Origin: Impatiens glandulifera
Lineage: Eukaryota; Streptophyta; Magnoliopsida; Ericales; Balsaminaceae
Reading direction: 5' to 3'
Length of the DNA stretch: 64,000 bases
Assembly (NCBI RefSeq): GCF_907164915.1
Contig: NC_061862.1
Span: 6,903,473 to 6,967,472, forward strand
Every line of letters begins with the position of its first letter. Within the stretch, counting starts at the first letter, position 1. The notes beneath the pieces are model-generated. The model made no database searches and was not told the origin of the DNA. It was given only the letters and a program-made list of their open reading frames with translations. Positions 58,488-64,000 of the stretch are shown piece after piece. A program made the position numbers and the translations under genes.

Positions 58488-59777
58488 GGAAAATTTGACG
58501 AAATAACCCTCATAAGAGGTTATTTTCAAACTTAGCATAAGATAAATAATTTTTTCAAATATAACCTTTTTCCTATGCAAAAAGACCTTATTGCCCTTAA
58601 ATTAAAAAAAAAAATTCTTTTCTCCTTCTCTTCTCCCCCTTCAGCCGCCGTTTCCCCTCCCTCTCCACTTTTCATATTTCCAAACACTTCCCAAAGACGA
58701 CCGATCCAAGCCCCCTCTCCCCGACGACAAACCAAGCCCCCGAAACCCCACATCTCCCCGACGACGATCCAAGCCCACGAAACCCCACCTCTCCCCCGAC
58801 CCCCAACGACTATCTGAACCCCCGACGACGATCCAAGTAGAACGAAAAACGATCATCGCTGCGAAGAACGATCCAACAAAACCAAGGAAACCGGAACGTC
58901 TCCAACATTCAAGTTAGTTTTCTGTGTTTCCGTTGCCTTCGTCGCCTTCGTCGTTTCACCGCTGAAATGGAATAATGTTTAAGGTTTCGTCGTTTAGAGT
59001 CTAGGGTGTAGGTTATGTCGTGGATGAATGGTTTTAGAGCTTGGTTGATTGGTTTTACGGTGGAATATACATTTGTCGCAGGCGACTGTGCATCTGTCGC
59101 AGGCGAATGCGCATCTGTCGCACGCGACTGCGCATCTGTCGCAGGCGAATGCGCATCTGTCGCACGCGAATGCGCATCTGTCGCACGCGAATGCGCATCT
59201 GTCGCACGCGAATGCGCATCTGTCGCACGCGAATGCGCATCTGTCGCAGGCGAATGTGCATCTGTCACATGCGACAGATGCGCATTCGTCTGCGACAGAT
59301 GCACCGTCGTCTACAACAGCCTTCGACAGATGTATTTTAAACCCAAAACGATTCAGTCAACCTTCGACGATGCATTTGAAGCCTGGTTTTGTTGGATCGA
59401 TCTTCGCAGCGAAGATCGTTCTTTATTCTGCTTGGATCGTCGTCGGGGGCTCGGATATGTCATCGGGGGCTTGGACAGTCGTCGGGGGTCGGGGGAGCGG
59501 TGGGGTTTCGTGGCTTGGATTGTCGTCGGGGAGAGGTGGGTCGTGGGCTTGGATTGGTGTCATCGGAGAGGAGGCAGTTTAGAAATATCAAAAGAGGATA
59601 GAGAGTGAAAACTAAAGGGGAGAAGGGAAGGAGAAAGGAAAGAGACTGTTTTTTTTTTTATTATTTAAGGACAATAATGTCTTTTTGCATAGAGAAAAAG
59701 TTATATTTGAAAATTTTACTTAGCTTATGTTAAATTTAGAAATAACCCTCTTATAAGGGTTATTTCGTCAAATTTCC
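58488..59777. mobile_element. Mutator-like element with long TIRs, non-autonomous (1,290 bp)
   Basis: Bracketed by a 9-bp target duplication TAATTTAAA (58479-58487 and 59778-59786), the size used by Mutator-like transposases. TIRs of about 395 bp: 58488-58883 and 59385-59777, each starting GGAAAATTTGACGAAATAAC (outer end, one base variation) and running inward through a GACGACGATCCAAGCC-rich, GC-rich stretch. A central core of about 500 bp holds a 21-bp minisatellite. No transposase. GC-rich content in an AT-rich setting suggests captured sequence (Pack-MULE-like), but the source is unknown. Confidence 0.88.
59067..59290. repeat. 21-bp minisatellite in MULE core
   Basis: About ten copies of GCATCTGTCGCACGCGAATGC (unit 21 bp), e.g. 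at 59089, 59110, 59131 and on. Because 21 is a multiple of three, frames remain open on both strands: a Val/Ala/Glu/Cys/Ser heptad on +, an Ala-Thr-Asp-Ala-His-Ser-Arg heptad on -. After about 59269 the unit appears in reverse orientation (GCGACAGATGCGCATTCG), forming a palindrome. ORFs 59015-59608 (+) and 58909-59304 (-) span it; coding status is doubtful. Confidence 0.9.
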
Positions 59778-59786
59778 TAATTTAAA

Positions 59787-60214
59787 AACGGAAAATTAGA
59801 TGCAATCTAAAACTAAAGGACCTTTAGAATTAGACAAATAGGTGTACTTTTATTTCATGTTTAACCAAATTAATTATTCATTGACTGTTATTAACTACAA
59901 TATTTTATATTTATTTTTGAAATAATTATTTTTCATTAAATATTAATATTATTTAAGTGTGTTTTACAAATAATTCAATTGTTTTTTAATTTTACTAACA
60001 AAAATAAATTATTTAAATATGTCCTACTAAAAAAAGGCCTAGCTAACTATGTTATAGCTAGATTAGACTATCTGTAAAATATATATATTAAACAACACAT
60101 AATTATGTAAATTGGCTCGTCACCATTGCGAAAAGAAGAGGAAATATGGCAAGTTCTGACACAAACAAATAATTGTTACATATTATTATTAGTTTGTTCT
60201 TTATTCTTGCGCTC
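59787..60214. other. AT-rich intergenic DNA
   Basis: Nothing recognised beyond poly-A/T-rich sequence. Confidence 0.6.
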
Positions 60215-60362
60215 TCTTAGAATTCGTTGTTTGAATGATTTTGTATTATCATAAAGTGACTTATATAATTATTCTATTTATAAATTAAATATTATAATTT
60301 TTTTTATATTGAGTTATATAAGAAAATTATTAAATAAATGCAAACTAGAAGTAAAAGAGTTA
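60215..60362. repeat. Dispersed copy of satellite-spacer sequence
   Basis: Matches about 2905-3057 (and 11875-12030, 12590-12750) of the AT-rich spacer, sharing TTTGAATGATTTT, AATTATTCTATTTATAAATTAAA and TTAAATAAATGCAAACTAGAAG (partial strings). It ends at the copia LTR at 60365. Confidence 0.7.
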
Positions 60363-60411
60363 TTTGACTAAAAGATTTTAGTAGAAGAACTAGAACTAAG
60401 CTAGAGAGAAA

Positions 60412-60860
60412 TTAGGTTTCGGATAAAATAAAAATTAGCAAAAAGAGGCAAATTCTAAGGGACGGCCTCCCTTTTATATATGTCAAAATATTGCAATTTG
60501 TTTGTTTTTTAGTTTTCCATGAGAGGATTGAATCACCCAGTTTTATGAAAAATCTTGTCAAATATATGCGACTATCTGAGCAATTTGCCCAATTGGCATT
60601 TGAAAAACACTCAATAATTTTGTTAGCTTTGTATGGATAAAAAAATCCCAACGAAATATTACCTTTAAGATATTTTAAAACCCTCAGCTTCAATTGAACC
60701 ATCAGACTTGATTTTAGTTTAATAAATCCACCTACATCCTATAGTTTTTTCACATTTAGGAAGATCAACTAAATTCCAGGTTTGATTTGCTTCTAAAACT
60801 TTAATATTTTGCTTCATTTCAGCCTTCATTCATACAAGCTTCCTTATAAAAATTTGGTTC
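60412..60860 (-). pseudogene. RT N-terminus fused to RNase H remnant
   Basis: Minus strand: EANQTWNLVDLPKCEKTIGC and KSDGSIE (RT start) run, near 60695-60705, into LRVLKYLKG, FFYPYKANKIIECFSNANWA and WKTKKQTN (RNase H). The central RT with its YVDD box, about 1 kb in intact relatives, is missing. Confidence 0.75.
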
Positions 60861-60983
60861 ATCAATTATGATGATGTTCATTAGAAAATACTCATGTTTT
60901 GGATTAATTTCATATGACTGAAATGGAAAAGTTTTTGGAACATAATTATTTTTCTTGATGCTTATTATAAAATAGGTTTTTGA

Positions 60984-62216
60984 TCAAATAGGTTTTTGTT
61001 TTAATCTTTCACTTTTCCTTAATGCATCATTCCTAACATCAGTTTTTGAAAAAAATTCATTATCATTTTCGGAAGACAAATTTTGATTAATGGCAATGTC
61101 TTGCTTTAATTCTAGTTCGGTTGATGAACTAGAATTATTAGACAAAGTATTAGTTTCAACACAATTTATAACTTCTAACAAATGTCTATGTTTTCTTTCT
61201 ACTATCCCATTTTGTTGAGGTGTGTAGACACATAATCTTTCAAGAAAAATACCTAATGATTTGAATAAATGTGAATAACTTAGATTAACAAATTCAGCAT
61301 CATTATCAGTTCTAAAAGTTTTGATCTTAGTATCATATTGTATTTTAGCCATTTCAAAAAATTCAATTAATCTGTCATAAACTAATTCCTTATTTTCACT
61401 AAAAAAAAGGTCCAAGTGTATATGCTAAAACCGTCAACAAGAGTTAACATAAAAGGACAATGTATATATGATTCTTGTCTATATGGCCCCAAACATCAAC
61501 ATGAATTAACTCAAATTTTATTTTAGTACTTGTTGAACTATTTTGAAAAGGTAATATGTGCATTTTGGATTTATTGCATAATTCACAATGATATAAGCTA
61601 GAATTATAATTCGTAAATAAATACTTTTAAAACAATATATGATGGATGACCAAACTTAGAATGCAATGATTTCCAATTAACACTTGCAGCACAAATTGTA
61701 TTAAACTAATATTGTCAATATTACAAGAATCTAAAATATAAAATATAGACAGAATTTGAAATGTATCCAACACCTAAAAATTTTCCATTTTCAAGGTCCT
61801 GCATTTTGCAACAAGTAGAATCAAATATACATTGTATTTTACTTGATTTTAACAATTTTAAAATTGATATTAAATTATATTCGAATTCAGGTAAAAAAAA
61901 AAACATGTTCTGAGATAATTTTATCTGTTATTTTCACCCTACTAGTGAAATTAACATATACTCTGGTCTTATTGGGAAGATAAACAAAAATTGGATCCTT
62001 TAATGTTTTAATATCAAATATTTTTCTTTTTTGAAAACAAACATGATTGCTTCCACCTATATCGATAATCCATAACTGATTCTTTTTAAAATTTTGGTTA
62101 AACTTTGAACAATTATGTATATTAGAAAACAAGTTAAAACCGAACTTACTAGTGAAGATTTTGCTAGAAGATGCTTCTGAAAAATTTGACTGTTTCATTT
62201 GATTCAACGCTAGCAT
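60984..62216 (-). pseudogene. Protease and integrase remnants of short-LTR copia
   Basis: 62216-61887 has WIIDIGGSNHVC, where functional relatives have D-S/T-G, so the catalytic triad is damaged. 61906-61721 has FEYNLISILKLLKSSK (GAG-pre-integrase). 61415-60984 has FRTDNDAEF, TPQQNGIVERKHRHLL and RKSERLKQ (integrase core to linker). Stops and frame changes separate these. Confidence 0.8.
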
Positions 62217-62917
62217 CTGTATAGCTGTATAGCTTCATCCGAATATATTTTTTTTGTGAAATATTCTTCTTTTGATCATCACAATCCATATCAAGAGGAG
62301 TGAATGTCATGTTCACATAATTCTTCCCTTTTGAATCTTGATTACCCTTCTACTAATCCGGACATCAAATAAGTTTGAAACACCCTTCTTTGAGATGCCT
62401 AGTATCCTTGCAGTTTAGACAATAATGATTGTTTTTAAATTTGAATTTCTTCCCTTAGACTTGTTATCATTCCAAATCTTTCCTTTTCCATATCTTTCTA
62501 ACATGATCCACATTTTCTTGTCCAATATTACTAATTTATCTTTGTTTTTGAAAAGACAAAAGTGAAGCATAATATTTGGTGGAAGTTCATAAACCAGAAT
62601 TTGACTCCTCACATAGTTAAAAATAAAATGAAGTCCGGTCAAAAATTGCCGTAGTCTTCTTTTGTTATCTTGTTCTTCAAAAAGATCTGAAATTTTGCAA
62701 CATTTGTTTACCCTTACTCTACAATTACATCTACAATCACTTCTTAAAAGGTAATTCTTGGAAGTGGATTAAGGGCACATGACTCATCCCATAATTTGTT
62801 CATCTTAGAGTAGTATGTCTCTAGTTCTCCAATATTATGTTTTATTGAACTGATATCAGTTTGTAATTAAAACGAAGACTGCTCATTCTTAACTTGATAT
62901 ATTTTCTTGATACCCTC

Positions 62918-63157
62918 TCATAGTTCAAGAGTGGTCTCGGTATTCACAAAATCTTCTTTAATTTTAGGAATTATTGAATTAAGTAACCAATACCTAACTA
63001 GAGAATTTGATTTAATCCATCTAGCATAATCAACATCATCTTTAGGACAAATGATTGAACCATCAACAAAATCTTGTTTCGATTTTGTTGTCAATGCTAT
63101 CCTAATACTTCTACTCCAACTAATATAGTTTTTTTCCAGAGAAAAGTGGTGTAACAA
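62918..63157 (-). pseudogene. Gag remnant of short-LTR copia
   Basis: NYISWSRSIRIALTTKSKQDF, given as NYISWSRSIRIAL, then FVDGSI, YARWIKSNSLVRYWLLNSI: the standard N-terminal copia gag. The rest of gag (62415-62917) is degenerate, with a probable zinc-knuckle region around 62400. Confidence 0.75.
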
Positions 63158-63486
63158 TCAACATACTAGGGTTATCATGATATGATACGTGCAAAGGATC
63201 ATCCACGCCTTACACCATTCTTCTTTTTATAGTCGTTGTCGATTTCTCTCCACCTTCTTGCAAATTTATTACGGTGCTTGCCGGACTTCTTTCATTTTCT
63301 TCTACGGTCGTTTGCGTTAGCCGAAATCTCTTCACCTCTAGTTAAATCGCTTTCTTGCTCTTATACCATGTAAAATCTTGAAGAGATTTTAGTAAAAGAA
63401 GAACCAGAACTAAGCTAGAGATAAATTAGGTTTCGGACGGATCCTAAGGGACTGCCTCTTTTTTTTATATATGTCAAAATATTACA

Positions 63487-64000
63487 TGGTCCCTATTGTT
63501 TTAGCTAATGTATAAACTAAATATTTGCTTAATGTCTTGCTTTATAACTTAGAAACAAACATAATAATGTCAATGTATGAATTATAGTTAAACATAATTA
63601 AATTACAAACTCAATAACATAGGCATGCCTATGTAAACATAAATTATACATTTAACATAGACTGGTTAAATCTGATCAGCAACTCCTTTGATTCTTTTTA
63701 AAATAAAAAATAGGCTGGGATCTCAAATATCATTTCGAAAATAAATTTAAATGTAATTTTTTTGTGAAATTTAATATCAATGATAAGATAAAATGCCAAT
63801 AATTTAGGAATAATAGTTGTTGGATGAATTATAAACACTAGATTCATAAATGAATTTATTATGATGGTTTAATTTTTTAGCTATATATCCCCTCATGTTG
63901 GAACTTTTTTCATCCATCAAATTGTCTCTCAAGAATTCCAAAAATATTTTATTTTGTTTTCTTGAGTGTTTTTCGAGTTCTTCACTCAACCGAGTATTTT
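63487..64000. other. AT-rich intergenic DNA
   Basis: No supported feature. A 61-codon ORF on the minus strand (63804-63989) is Asn/Lys/Ser-rich and not recognised; it is most likely fortuitous. Confidence 0.55.

Larger units (their letters stand above)
60365..63486 (-). mobile_element. Short-LTR copia element with deleted reverse transcriptase
   Basis: Minus-strand copia with LTR-like ends of about 120-130 bp (60365-60495 and 63369-63486), sharing AGATTTTAGTA, GAACTAAGCTAGAGA and ATATATGTCAAAATATT. The primer site reads TGGTATAAGAGC on the minus strand (63357-63368, one mismatch). Gag, protease and integrase traces are in order, but the RT N-terminus joins RNase H directly. No target duplication found (TTATT against TGGTC), so the ends may be eroded or the element rearranged. 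Confidence 0.75.

Noticed and set aside
59067..59290. CRISPR array
   Set aside because: 21-bp units are directly contiguous with no spacers, inside a plant transposon.
59015..59608. Protein-coding gene of 197 codons (and 131 codons on the other strand)
   Set aside because: Frames are produced by the 21-bp repeat and the inverted arms; no recognisable domain, and three overlapping frames are equally open.

Overview
The window is repeat-dominated plant nuclear DNA and I find no intact host gene in it. The evidence for a flowering plant is a dense set of Ty1/copia LTR retrotransposons primed by initiator-tRNA sites (TGGTATCAGAGC), a SIRE/Maximus-like giant copia element, a Tnt1-like copia element, a TR-GAG element, CACTA-type and Mutator-like DNA transposon pieces, and a complex satellite. 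The genes downstream of the SIRE-like pol recall hypothetical proteins I associate with Lamiales genomes; that is memory, not a search result.

Layout. 1-18200: a tandem satellite of about 0.65-0.95 kb units. Each unit carries two long C/T tracts on the + strand, often pure (CCCTCT)n. The array is interrupted twice by a related AT-rich spacer (2384-4375 and 11346-14176), giving a higher-order repeat of about 9-10 kb. At 18200 the satellite abuts the RNase H region of an old minus-strand copia element. That element is split by a 13,896-bp plus-strand SIRE-like copia (19126-33021, target duplication CAATT) and resumes at 33022-35170. At 35170 it meets, head to head, a second degenerate copy of the same family on the plus strand (35171-38074). 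39340-41676 holds the subterminal repeats and one terminus of a CACTA-type transposon. 44383-49739 is a plus-strand copia remnant split in its integrase-zinc codons by a 4,741-bp minus-strand Tnt1-like copia (44669-49409, target duplication GCATA). 50020-52342 is a 2.3-kb minus-strand TR-GAG element (target duplication GATTC). 52370-58300 contains unidentified ORF fragments, a copia gag scrap, a short tandem repeat and a roughly 1-kb tandem duplication. 58488-59777 is a Mutator-like element with TIRs of about 395 bp, a 9-bp target duplication and a 21-bp minisatellite core. 60365-63486 is a short-LTR minus-strand copia that lost most of its reverse transcriptase.

The most interesting object is the 13.9-kb SIRE-like element. 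Downstream of pol it carries three consecutive, mutually paralogous genes (26057-26794, 27231-27992, 28513-31477). Each has its own TATA box and short leader, and at least the first two share a tail motif. They occupy the position of the SIRE env-like ORF but look like independently promoted genes of one plant family. The element is young: by eye its LTRs differ by about 2 percent outside one 244-bp gap. Its reading frames are interrupted by a few stops and frame changes, some of which lie in possible recoding contexts.
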